A model generated the notes under the pieces. The model was not told the DNA's origin. It made no database searches and saw nothing but the letters and a program-made list of their open reading frames with translations. 64,000 bases of DNA from Thermoanaerobaculia bacterium (GTDB lineage Bacteria > Acidobacteriota > Thermoanaerobaculia > Gp7-AA8): assembly GCA_017883205.1 (NCBI GenBank), contig JADGNZ010000016.1, positions 1 through 64,000 of the forward strand. The letters run 5' to 3'. This document shows positions 7,614-15,354 of this stretch, in pieces. The position numbers and the translations under genes were made by a program. The stretch's first letter is position 1. The number at the start of each line of letters is the position of its first letter.

Positions 7614-9633
7614 GCTGCATCCAGTCGAGATTGGCGCTTCCGTCCAGGCAGCGCAACTGCGCGCGTCCGCCCGAGCCGGCGTTGATGCCCGCATCGATCA
7701 TGGTGTAGCCGTAAATCGCACCACTCGGCGGCAGGACGAACGCGTGCCCGCCGATCTCGATCGTGGCCCCGCTGCGCGACTGATAGCGGAGCGTGGAAGG
7801 TCCGGGTTTGGCCAGGAACGAGAGCGTGTCTCCAGCATGAACGACCCAGCCTCCCTGATAGAGAAAACGCGAAACGGTCCACTCGGAAGGGAACAGCTCG
7901 CCGCCGGAATGGATCACGTGCGCATCCTCGAATTCGACGCGGTCAGCGGGTCGACGTCCGTACGTGAATGCCGCGAGAAGCAGCGCGGCGAAGAGGAGCG
8001 GTGCGATCCCCATCATCGCGCGCCGAGCGGAGCGGGAGTGGGGGGTGGGGAGTGGGGAGTGGGGAGCCGCGGATGAGTGGTGGAGAATGCGACGCAGATT
8101 CGATCCGCCCGGAAACATCCACACCCCACTCCCCACACCCCACCCCCTTGATCCAGCAATACCAAGCATGCCGAGCACGACGATCAGTAAGACGCTCCCA
8201 ACAGTTGCCGCGAGGTTCGGGCGGATGAAGCTCGGCATGAGGCGCGAGAAATCGCTGTGCCACCGTTCGCTCAGCGCCTCACCGACGAAGTTCTCGCCGG
8301 TGGCGAGGTGAAACAGCCGCCAGGGAAACGCCGCGCCGTGGGCGACGAGCATCAGCGTCCAGCCGGCAATGAGAGCCCGCATCCCCGCGCCCACCCTCTC
8401 CCACAATGCTGCGCTTCCGAGTGCGAGGACGGGCATCAGGACGACGATGTAGCGAAGTGGCGGAGACCAGCCGCCGTGCCATTCCGAGCGCGGCACGAGA
8501 TAAAGAATGTAGAGAAGCGATGCGCTGATGCCCAGACGGAAACCTTCCGGCATCTCACGCCATCGCGCAAGGGCCACGATCGCCAGTACGTACAGCGGCG
8601 CCTGAAAAAGAAGACCGCCTGCGCCGTCTAGCACGAGGCCGAAGAGACCGCGCCAATACGACATCGGTCCGCCCGGAATGAGCTCCTGCCACGAATGCGT
8701 GTTCATCGGATTGCCTGTGATCAGCCAGGCCACCACCAGCGGCACAGCGACGACTGCCCCGGCGATGACGAGTTGCTTGCGCGTCCGCAAGGCGCGCGCG
8801 AGCAACACAATCGCAATCAGGCCGAATCGGATCTTGAGCAGCACGAGCGCGAAGATCGCCGTGATCCATCGAGCGGGACGCCGTTGCCGCACGCCGCGCA
8901 ACGCCTCGAGGAAGCAGAACGCCGCCGGCACTTCCGGCCAGATGCGCGTCGCATAAAACACAATCGGCGGCCCGAAGGCGATCAGCGGGAAGAGCGCGCG
9001 CGTTGTCGCGTCCTCGATTCCTTCGTCTTCGAGAAAGCGAACCGTCGATCGCGCAAGAAGGGCTCCGAACAACGCAATCACGGCGAGCGCGCCAGGCACA
9101 CCTCCGAGCGCGTAGCCGGGCATCATCAGGATCGGGAGGAAGGGCTCGTGACGCGAGTACTGCTCGCCATGAGCTCCCCTCGGGTCACCCGGCTGCGGAG
9201 CGAGATCGGGACGGCCGATGTCGGAGTGCGCGATCTCCCGATATTGATTGGTGAGATCGAGATCGTGATCGCGCACCAGCGACTCGGACATCATCAGGTA
9301 ATAAGGCTCATCGCCATCGATCGGCGTCCGCAGTTGAAGCGGGATCATCACCGCGTAACCGATCGCAGCGATGAGGAAGGCGCGGTTCGCGCTCCAGCGC
9401 ACTTCATCGGCAAACGCAAGGAAAGCGAGAGGAATGGCGAGGATGCCCACGCCGATCGTCACCAGCGCGAGATACGGGTCAATGTCGACATGCAGCACGC
9501 GCCCGTAGGCCCACAGAATGGCAAAGGCGATCGCCGCCCCGAGCTGCGTGCTCAGACAGCGCCAGAGCGCGCGGGCGCGCAATGCCAGGAGCGGCATTGC
9601 GAGAGCAGCGACGATGAAAAGCGCCAGTTTCAT
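7606..9633 (-). CDS. Multi-pass membrane glycosyltransferase-like protein (GT39/GT-C type)
   Basis: Predicted inner-membrane protein of 675 residues with about eleven to thirteen transmembrane helices. A motif GDEPYY (about 107-112) sits in the first large external loop; acidic DE residues there are the hallmark of PMT/ArnT-like enzymes, which take sugars from polyprenyl-phosphate donors on the periplasmic side. The start at 9633 forms an ATGA overlap with the stop of the upstream gene. Residues about 495-538 (RGWGVGSGVW to PHSPLPTPHS) are encoded by a heptamer element and lie between two late helices, ahead of AMMGIAPLLFAALLLAAFTY. A C-terminal domain of about 115 residues, probably periplasmic, follows. 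Donor and acceptor are unknown. Confidence 0.85.
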   Translation of the reverse strand: MKLALFIVAALAMPLLALRARALWRCLSTQLGAAIAFAILWAYGRVLHVDIDPYLALVTIGVGILAIPLAFLAFADEVRWSANRAFLIAAIGYAVMIPLQLRTPIDGDEPYYLMMSESLVRDHDLDLTNQYREIAHSDIGRPDLAPQPGDPRGAHGEQYSRHEPFLPILMMPGYALGGVPGALAVIALFGALLARSTVRFLEDEGIEDATTRALFPLIAFGPPIVFYATRIWPEVPAAFCFLEALRGVRQRRPARWITAIFALVLLKIRFGLIAIVLLARALRTRKQLVIAGAVVAVPLVVAWLITGNPMNTHSWQELIPGGPMSYWRGLFGLVLDGAGGLLFQAPLYVLAIVALARWREMPEGFRLGISASLLYILYLVPRSEWHGGWSPPLRYIVVLMPVLALGSAALWERVGAGMRALIAGWTLMLVAHGAAFPWRLFHLATGENFVGEALSERWHSDFSRLMPSFIRPNLAATVGSVLLIVVLGMLGIAGSRGWGVGSGVWMFPGGSNLRRILHHSSAAPHSPLPTPHSRSARRAMMGIAPLLFAALLLAAFTYGRRPADRVEFEDAHVIHSGGELFPSEWTVSRFLYQGGWVVHAGDTLSFLAKPGPSTLRYQSRSGATIEIGGHAFVLPPSGAIYGYTMIDAGINAGSGGRAQLRCLDGSANLDWMQHD
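8034..8148. repeat. Inverted heptamer element inside the membrane glycosyltransferase gene
   Basis: A G-rich arm of GGGGAGT and GGGGGGT heptads (8034-8067) faces CCCCACT and CCCCACA heptads (8120-8148) across about 52 bp. The G arm has five G runs of four or more separated by one to three bases, a strong G-quadruplex pattern. Confidence 0.92.
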
Positions 9634-10871
9634 CGTTTTGGATACTCGACGGAGTCGACCGCCAGCCGCGATTGCGCATGAAGATCGCCAGCGGCAACGA
9701 CGCGGAGGGAGACGATATCGGACGCGCAACTCACCGTCGTGCGGCCCGCGCCGACGACCCAGGTGTTCGCGCCGTAGCCGCGGATCTCGCCCGGCGAGAA
9801 TCGCGGCAGCGGATTGCGCGAAGCGAAAAACTGCTCGCGGCGCATGAATCCGAAGTCGGCCGTGTCGCCGATGCGGATCGGGCGCACGGTCACGCGACCG
9901 CGCTGATCCTTCGCTTCGATCGCGCCGACCACGTGTCCCGATCGAAGGCGCTCGAAGTACCCGCCATACGTCGTCACCGTCGCCTCGGAAACGTGAGGCG
10001 GTAACGCGATCGGCAGCGACTCGCCGGCCGCCAATGCGCGGGAGACTGGCTGCGCCTCCCCCACCAGCGGCGTGTAGTTGCGAGCGATCGGCAACGCCCG
10101 GGCGATGATGCCGCTCCAGGGCCAGAGCGCGAATACAGCCACAGCCGTCGCGTGCGATAGCGGCCGTATGCGATCTATCAGAGGAACGAGGAAGACCATC
10201 GCCGAGGCTACATAGACCGTCGCCAGCGAGTAGCGCGCAAAGCAGGCGCCGAGGAGCAGGATGACGGCGATGGCGAGGCTCGCGATGTTGCGGGAGCTTG
10301 TGCTCGTCGATATCCCGAGACTTCGCAACCCAACCACGAGCAACGCGAGTGCAAACGGCAGAAACGTCATCATCCCCGCCCGCACCGGCGTCGCCACAGC
10401 GACGGCCAGCACGGCGATGAGGAACGCCGGCGTCCCGCCGGCTGGCCCGGCGGCGTCTCGCCGCCGCCGCATAGCGAAGAGCAGCGCCAGGCTTCCCGCC
10501 AGCACGACGAGCTCGCGAACGATGCGCACGTCGTGCAACGGAATCCAGCGGAGCAGCACGATTCCGACGACGGTCAGCGCGATCTCCGGCGGCGAGACGC
10601 CGCCGAGCCAGCCGGCGGGACGCCAGCGCTCCTCCACGTTCGCAGTGCTCGCGTACACCGCCATCGCCGCGGCCCCGTACGCCAGCGCCACGATCACGCC
10701 ATACGCAAGCAGCCGCCCGCGCTCATCGGCCAGCGTCATCATCGCCACGATCAGGAGGGGCACCGCGCATTGCACTGCGGCTGCCCAGCGCGTCCCGCGC
10801 ACGGTCCACGCGCAGATCAGGACCAGCGCGATTACGAGCGGAAGATGGACGTCGATGGGTGTCGTCAGCAC
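9630..10871 (-). CDS. Multi-pass membrane protein of unknown function
   Basis: Hydrophobic protein of about 413 residues with eight to ten predicted helices and a soluble C-terminal part of roughly 130 residues rich in beta-type sequence. It has no motif that names a family; position and layout suggest a partner or relative of the membrane glycosyltransferase downstream, with which it overlaps by ATGA. The GTG at 10871 overlaps the dapF stop codon by 7 bp and is preferred; an ATG at 10901 would deepen the overlap. Two copies of a 40-bp sequence in opposite orientation (10426-10465 and 10588-10627) are read in frame and give RRRDAAGPAGGTPAFL and WRPAGWLGGVSPPE, both of which look like repeat-derived loops between helices. 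Confidence 0.75.
   Translation of the reverse strand: MLTTPIDVHLPLVIALVLICAWTVRGTRWAAAVQCAVPLLIVAMMTLADERGRLLAYGVIVALAYGAAAMAVYASTANVEERWRPAGWLGGVSPPEIALTVVGIVLLRWIPLHDVRIVRELVVLAGSLALLFAMRRRRDAAGPAGGTPAFLIAVLAVAVATPVRAGMMTFLPFALALLVVGLRSLGISTSTSSRNIASLAIAVILLLGACFARYSLATVYVASAMVFLVPLIDRIRPLSHATAVAVFALWPWSGIIARALPIARNYTPLVGEAQPVSRALAAGESLPIALPPHVSEATVTTYGGYFERLRSGHVVGAIEAKDQRGRVTVRPIRIGDTADFGFMRREQFFASRNPLPRFSPGEIRGYGANTWVVGAGRTTVSCASDIVSLRVVAAGDLHAQSRLAVDSVEYPKR
10426..10465 (+). repeat. 40-bp GC-rich repeat, copy 1
   Basis: Copy 1 of a 40-bp element containing GGCGTCCCGCCGGCTGGC and CGGCGGCGTCTCGCCGCC. It matches copy 2, which is inverted at 10588-10627, at 38 of 40 positions. Both lie inside the membrane protein gene. 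The composition and in-frame reading as an AGGTPA-like peptide resemble dispersed REP-like elements. Confidence 0.92.
10588..10627 (-). repeat. 40-bp GC-rich repeat, copy 2 (inverted)
   Basis: Reverse complement of the element at 10426-10465 with two C/T differences. The pair is separated by 122 bp and could form a large cruciform or an mRNA hairpin. Confidence 0.92.
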
Positions 10872-11728
10872 ACCACGTTCTCGGCTGGATTGCGGACCCA
10901 CTCCGGATCGAAGCCCTCGATCGTATCCGGCGTCATCGAGGCGCGGTAAACGACGCGTGCGTCGCCGCGGAGCTGGACGTCACGAACGTCGCTGCCGTCG
11001 AGGGCGAACGAAACCTCGAGCGTGATTCCGCTTCGGGTCAGCACCTTCACGGGTGACTTCGTCTTCCCGAAGAGCGCGCTCGTCACCGCCGAGGCAACGA
11101 CGCCCGATCCGCAGGAAAGAGTCTCCGCTTCCACGCCGCGCTCGTAGGTGCGCACTTCGATCGCTCCCGGCTCGCGGACGACGACGAAGTTGATGTTGGC
11201 GCCGGCAGGCTGCAGGCCCGGGTGCGTACGAAGGGCGCGGCCGAGGGGGACAATGTCCTGGGACCAGAGGTTGTCGCGCAGGAAGACGACATAGTGCGGC
11301 ACGCCGACGACGATCGAACTACCGCGGATCACGGTCTCGCCGACGCGCAAAGGGCGATCCGCTTGAAACGAGTGTGGCTGCGGCAGGGTTAGCGTCACGA
11401 GTCCGCCATCGCTGACTTCGGCGGCGACGACGCCTGCGCCCGTCTCGATGGTCATCTTCTTCGGCGCAATCACGTTCACGAGAGCAAAACGCGCCGCGCA
11501 ACGGGTACCGTTCGCGCAGAAGTCTGCCGGCGAGCCATCGGCGTTGAGGTAGCGCATACGGAACGTCGCCTTCCCCGTGTTCTCGATGAGGATGACACCG
11601 TCCGCCCCGACCGAAAGGTGGGGAGTACAGATGCGCCTGGTGAGCGCGGCGGCATCGCCGATGCGGCCCGACCGGTTGTCGATGACCACAAAGTCGTTTC
11701 CCCCGCCCGCCATCTTCGAGAACGTCAT
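10865..11728 (-). CDS. dapF: Diaminopimelate epimerase
   Basis: Interconverts LL- and meso-diaminopimelate in the lysine and peptidoglycan pathway, in the cytoplasm, using two cysteines without cofactor. From the ATG at 11728 (AGGA upstream) the protein has 287 residues, the usual family length. The first catalytic cysteine is Cys71 in DFCANGTRC and the second is Cys206 in ETLSCGSGVVA. The N-terminal FSKMAGGGNDFVVIDNR and the SVGADGVILIE segment are also diagnostic. The first cysteine motif reads CANG where most relatives have CGNG. It is the first gene of the minus-strand run and its stop overlaps the next gene, so a housekeeping gene appears to lead a glycosyltransferase operon. Confidence 0.96.
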   Translation of the reverse strand: MTFSKMAGGGNDFVVIDNRSGRIGDAAALTRRICTPHLSVGADGVILIENTGKATFRMRYLNADGSPADFCANGTRCAARFALVNVIAPKKMTIETGAGVVAAEVSDGGLVTLTLPQPHSFQADRPLRVGETVIRGSSIVVGVPHYVVFLRDNLWSQDIVPLGRALRTHPGLQPAGANINFVVVREPGAIEVRTYERGVEAETLSCGSGVVASAVTSALFGKTKSPVKVLTRSGITLEVSFALDGSDVRDVQLRGDARVVYRASMTPDTIEGFDPEWVRNPAENVVC

Positions 11729-11948
11729 CGGATCCTGTTTCGACGCTTGCAGTTGCATGGGTTGCGCATGAACGGCGGACGCGAGCGTGCCGCCGGAAGT
11801 TTTTGTGCCGGGCGTGGGTTCCGACCGGCGGCTCATTCTCGCATGTAACGGCGCGCTCCCTTGATTCGTCTAACTTGGGGACGCACCGGCGCCGGAAGCC
11901 GCCGTCCCATCGGCAATGACCGACATCTCGTTCAATCGGAGCATATTC
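11729..11948. promoter_or_regulatory. Divergent intergenic region between dapF and the VWA gene
   Basis: About 220 bp separate two divergently read genes, so promoters for both should lie here. I cannot point to convincing -35/-10 pairs. GGAG seven bases before the GTG at 11949 is the likely ribosome site of the VWA gene. Confidence 0.4.
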
Positions 11949-13649
11949 GTGAAACGACTTCGCTTCATTCGCGTCACATCGGCCATCCTCATCGCAGCGC
12001 TCACCACCGGACCTCTGGCAGCCCAGCAGAAAACGCCACAGCCGGCTGAAGTCCCGAAGCTGGTCGAGAACATCGACGTCCACGTCATCGGCGTCGATGT
12101 CGTCGTCACGGACAAGAAGGGCAACCCGGTCACCGGCCTGACGAAGGACGACTTCCGGATCTTCGAGAACAACGAGGAGAAGCAAATCTCGAACTTCTAC
12201 GAGATCGACGGAAGAGTGGCCAAACCTCCAGTCACTGCCGGGGCCGCGCCCACGCCGGTACCCGCACCGGCCGCAGCGCCGAAGGCAGAGATCAGCGAGC
12301 AGTTGAAGCGCCGCATCATTTTCTACATCGACAACCTCTCCCTCGCTCCCTTCAACCGCAACCGCGTCTTCAAGCAGATGAAGGACTTCGTCAAGGACGT
12401 CATGCGGCCGGGCGACGAGGCCATGCTGGCGACATACAACCGAAGCCTCAAAGTGCGCGTGCCCTTCACACGCGACCCCATCCAGATCCAGCAGATGCTC
12501 GACTCCATCGCCGGTGAGTCGGGATTTGGAATTGCGAACAAGAGCGAAGCCAAAGACGTGATGGGGCGCATCCGGGACGCCACGAATTACGACGATGCGC
12601 TGGCCGATGCGCGTACCTACGCGTCGTCCGTCGACCACGATCTGCGGCAGAGCGTGGAGTCGATCAACGGTCTCCTCACGACACTCGCCGGCGTGGAAGG
12701 AAAGAAGATTCTCGTCCTGACAACCGAGGGCTTCCAGATTCAGCCGGGGCGCGAAGTCTTCGCGATGATCGATGACGTGGCGAAGGACAAAGGGTGGCAG
12801 TCCAGCTCGACGCTCGAGGCGATGAGCTACAACGGCGCGCCACTGATCGAGTCGATCGCCAAAACGGCCAACGCCAACGGCATCACGATCTACGCAATTC
12901 ACGCAGGCGGCCTCGCCGCGGGGAGCGAAGGGACGTCGGCTGACAACCAGCAGGCGATCTCATACAACGTCACTTCCGCGGCCGTCTCGAATACCACCGA
13001 ATCGCTCCAGCTCATGGCCGAGCTGACCGGCGGCCTGGCCACCACGCGCACGAACAACTTCGCCGGCGCGTTCAAGAACATCGGGCGCGATCTCGACTCG
13101 TATTACTCCCTCGGGTACCGCGCCGGAACGGAGCGTGTCGACCGGCAGCGCACCCTCGAAGTGCGTGTCAATAACAGAGCACTCAAGGTCCGTAACCGGC
13201 AGACCTTCGTCGAGAAATCAACGTTCCAGGACATGAGCGACCGCGTCATCGCGAACCTGCTTTACAAGACCAAGTCGAACGATCTGAATGTCCGCGTCAA
13301 GGTCAATGCGCCGATTCCGGCTGACGATCTCTTCAAGATCCCTGTCGAGATTCAGATCCCGGTCGACAACCTCACGCTACTGCAGCAGGGTGAAGCCTAC
13401 ATGGGCGGCTTCTCGATCTACGTCGTCGTCGGGAACAAAGACGGCGACATGTCGGACGTCTCGCGCAAGTCACACCAGATCACGATTCCGCTGGCCGACT
13501 TTCCGAAGAGCAAGGGGCGGTACTACACATACACCCTCGATCTGATGTGCGAGCGCGGCTTGAACAAGATCTCCATCGGCGTGGTCGACGACGTCTCGAA
13601 CGTCAGCGGCTTCGACCGGCAACAGGTGATCGCGCAGGACCTCCGGTAA
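11949..13649 (+). CDS. Secreted VWFA-related protein of the acidobacterial type
   Basis: Exported protein of about 566 residues. The preferred GTG has GGAG seven bases upstream and yields a clean signal peptide (VKRLRFIRVTSAILIAALTT, cleavage near LAAQQ); an ATG at 11916 lacks a ribosome site. After the signal comes a beta-rich segment, VDVVVTDKKGNPVTGLTKDDF, that precedes VWA domains in a family largely confined to Acidobacteriota, then a VWA-like domain: IIFYIDNLSLAPFNR in place of the classic DxSxS, VMRPGDEAMLATY, and KKILVLTTEGF. A YYSLGYR segment and a C-terminal beta domain follow. Function in this family is unknown. It is the best taxonomic marker in the window. A proline/alanine-rich linker lies near residues 95-115. 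Confidence 0.9.
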   Translation: MKRLRFIRVTSAILIAALTTGPLAAQQKTPQPAEVPKLVENIDVHVIGVDVVVTDKKGNPVTGLTKDDFRIFENNEEKQISNFYEIDGRVAKPPVTAGAAPTPVPAPAAAPKAEISEQLKRRIIFYIDNLSLAPFNRNRVFKQMKDFVKDVMRPGDEAMLATYNRSLKVRVPFTRDPIQIQQMLDSIAGESGFGIANKSEAKDVMGRIRDATNYDDALADARTYASSVDHDLRQSVESINGLLTTLAGVEGKKILVLTTEGFQIQPGREVFAMIDDVAKDKGWQSSSTLEAMSYNGAPLIESIAKTANANGITIYAIHAGGLAAGSEGTSADNQQAISYNVTSAAVSNTTESLQLMAELTGGLATTRTNNFAGAFKNIGRDLDSYYSLGYRAGTERVDRQRTLEVRVNNRALKVRNRQTFVEKSTFQDMSDRVIANLLYKTKSNDLNVRVKVNAPIPADDLFKIPVEIQIPVDNLTLLQQGEAYMGGFSIYVVVGNKDGDMSDVSRKSHQITIPLADFPKSKGRYYTYTLDLMCERGLNKISIGVVDDVSNVSGFDRQQVIAQDLR

Positions 13650-13710
13650 GCTTTTTCCACATAAGGTAGAGGTTTGCACCGCTTCGCGATTTCCGAGGTA
13701 GCCTCGGAGT

Positions 13711-13926
13711 GTGAGGATTGCATCGACGCCGAAATCTCAGCTCGTGGCCGATAGAGTAGCGGAAGGCCTTCGCGAAGCAGCACTGCTCTGGTTCGTATTC
13801 TCAGCACTCGATGCGCTAGTCAGTAGCCGCCTGACGGCGCCATGGCTGGCGGCGAATTCGATCGGATCGATTGTGGTTTGGTTTGCAGGCATGTACGTTG
13901 AACTCGTGGTGAAGGAGCTCGCATGA
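13711..13926 (+). CDS. Small membrane protein of unknown function
   Basis: Open frame of 71 codons from GTG with two hydrophobic segments (ALLWFVFSALDALV and a second near the C-terminus, NSIGSIVVWFAGMYVELVV). No family recognised. Support for it being real comes from the ATGA overlap with the next small gene, which has its own AAGGAG site inside this gene's last codons. It lies 61 bp after the VWA gene on the same strand. The ribosome site for its own GTG is poor: GGAG is too close, and GAGG lies a little far upstream. Confidence 0.55.
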   Translation: MRIASTPKSQLVADRVAEGLREAALLWFVFSALDALVSSRLTAPWLAANSIGSIVVWFAGMYVELVVKELA

Positions 13927-14108
13927 ATCTGACCATGCTCGTCGCAGACATTAACCCGATGTACTACGGAACTTTAGCGTTCCTGATCTTCTCCGGCATG
14001 CTCGCCAGTATCGGATTCTGGGCTCTTCATAACTTGAAGAAACAGAAGAAGCGGCAGATCGGGTTCTCTACCGTGGCACCGGAATCTCGCTCACAATCCG
14101 CTGAATGA
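13923..14108 (+). CDS. Small single-pass membrane protein, duplicate A
   Basis: Protein of 61 residues with MLVADINPMYYGTLAFLIFS, one transmembrane helix, then a basic stretch NLKKQKKRQ and the tail APESRSQSAE. It is a close paralogue of the next gene: INPMYYGT, AFL, FS, W-A, H, KK-K and the tail APESRS-SAE are shared. AAGGAG six bases before the ATG is a good ribosome site. Function unknown; the charge pattern suggests the C-terminus is cytoplasmic. The last codons lie in a duplicated segment that, on the other strand, matches the 3' end of the MoxR gene. Confidence 0.7.
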   Translation: MNLTMLVADINPMYYGTLAFLIFSGMLASIGFWALHNLKKQKKRQIGFSTVAPESRSQSAE

Positions 14109-14384
14109 ACCTTTGTTCCGGCGAGGCGCCGGCGCGGACATTTGATGACTGCGAGGATGTCGTCGCAAAGGAGCCCACATGATCGCGATGATCCCTGCTG
14201 CCGAGATCAACCCGATGTACTACGGAACGTTCGCTTTTCTGGGGTTTTCCAGCTTTTTCATCATTGGCGGGCTTTGGGCGGTCCACGGCATCAAGAAGGA
14301 AAAGCGCGAGCGTGATGCCGCCGCCTCTACCGCGGCACCGGAATCTCGCTCACGATCCGCTGAATGAATCGCTGTTCCGGCGAG
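14066..14384. repeat. Tandem duplication spanning a small gene and the moxR 3' end
   Basis: The 60 bp at 14066-14125 recur at 14325-14384 with five mismatches, and the similarity extends upstream through the two small membrane genes (offset 256-259 bp). The right copy contains the true 3' end of the MoxR gene on the minus strand. The left copy therefore carries a stranded fragment (about 14068-14124, minus) reading EQRFIQRIVSEIPVPR and a stop, identical to the real MoxR C-terminus. Confidence 0.9.
14179..14367 (+). CDS. Small single-pass membrane protein, duplicate B
   Basis: Protein of 62 residues, paralogue of the gene at 13923: AEINPMYYGTFAFLGFSSFF, one helix, a charged HGIKKEKRERD stretch and APESRSRSAE. 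AAAGGAG precedes the ATG. Its 3' end overlaps the convergent MoxR gene by 41 bp, so the same bases encode APESRSRSAE in one direction and the MoxR C-terminus in the other. Because both copies of the duplication keep this frame open, the small protein seems to be under selection, but no function can be named. Confidence 0.7.
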   Translation: MIAMIPAAEINPMYYGTFAFLGFSSFFIIGGLWAVHGIKKEKRERDAAASTAAPESRSRSAE

Positions 14385-15289
14385 CCATCGGCGCGCAGCA
14401 GGCGCCGGTCCTTCATCACGATCCGGTGCGACAACACCGGACCCGCCAGCCGCTTCACATCCTCGGGGATCACGAAGTCGCGGCCATTGACCATTGCCAG
14501 TGCCTGACAGGCCTTGAAATACGTCAGCGCGCCGCGGGTGGAGACGCCGAGGGCTGCTTCGGCGTGCGTGCGCGTGGTCTCGACGATCGCCATCAGGTAA
14601 TCGACAAGCGATTCGTTCACGTGAATCGACGCGACATGCGCCTGCAGATCGCGGACTTCCTGCTCTTCGAGGACCGGCTCGAGGTGCTCGAGCGCGTCCT
14701 GCGCCCCGCCAGAGCGAAGGAGCTTCTTTTCGTCGATTGGATTCGGATAGCCGATCGTCAGCTTCATCAGGAAGCGGTCGAGCTGCGACTCGGGGAGCGG
14801 ATACGTCCCAACGTGCTCAATCGGATTCTGCGTCGCCAGCACGAGAAACGGATCGGGCAGCGGCAAGCGCTTCTTCTCGATCGAGATCATCCCCTCGCTC
14901 ATCGCTTCGAGCAGCGCGGACTGCGATTTGGGCGTTGCGCGGTTGATCTCATCCGCGAGCAGGATGTTCGTGAACACCGGGCCGGAGACGAACTCGAACT
15001 CCTGCGCGTCCTGGTTGTAGATCGTTACGCCGACGATGTCCGCGGGCAGCAGGTCGCTCGTGAACTGAATGCGCTGGAACGATAGCGACAACGACCGCGC
15101 CAGTGCATGCGCCAGCATCGTCTTGCCAACACCGGGCACATCCTCGAGCAGAATGTGCCCTTTCGAGAGCAACGCGGCGATGCAGAACTGCACCACTTCG
15201 CTCTTGCCGCGGATCACACGCTCGACATTCGCCTGCAGCGCAGCGATTTTCTCGAACGTCGGGTGGCGTGAAAGCGGCTGCGTCGTCAT
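14327..15289 (-). CDS. MoxR-family AAA+ ATPase
   Basis: Cytoplasmic AAA+ ATPase of 320 residues, of the MoxR/AAA_3 group whose members act as chaperone-like factors, often with VWA proteins. Walker A is GVGKT (53-57), Walker B is LADEIN (111-116), and NPIEHVGTYPLPESQLDRF is the family's sensor/arginine-finger region. The C-terminal lid domain includes GRDFVIPEDVKRLAGPVL. It lies 65 bp after the ETF-QO gene on the same strand, and near a VWA protein on the other strand. A classic MoxR operon would also contain DUF58 and VWA membrane proteins, which are not seen here. The 3' end overlaps a small convergent gene and has been duplicated next door. Confidence 0.95.
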   Translation of the reverse strand: MTTQPLSRHPTFEKIAALQANVERVIRGKSEVVQFCIAALLSKGHILLEDVPGVGKTMLAHALARSLSLSFQRIQFTSDLLPADIVGVTIYNQDAQEFEFVSGPVFTNILLADEINRATPKSQSALLEAMSEGMISIEKKRLPLPDPFLVLATQNPIEHVGTYPLPESQLDRFLMKLTIGYPNPIDEKKLLRSGGAQDALEHLEPVLEEQEVRDLQAHVASIHVNESLVDYLMAIVETTRTHAEAALGVSTRGALTYFKACQALAMVNGRDFVIPEDVKRLAGPVLSHRIVMKDRRLLRADGSPEQRFIQRIVSEIPVPR

Positions 15290-15354
15290 TTCAAAGCGCC
15301 CGATGCAACAGAGGGAACCGGCATGTCATTTCGACGCCGCGCCGCGCTCGCAGG

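Noticed and set aside
13650-13710. Terminator after the VWA gene
   Set aside because: There is a T run (CTTTTTCC) but no convincing GC-rich hairpin before it.
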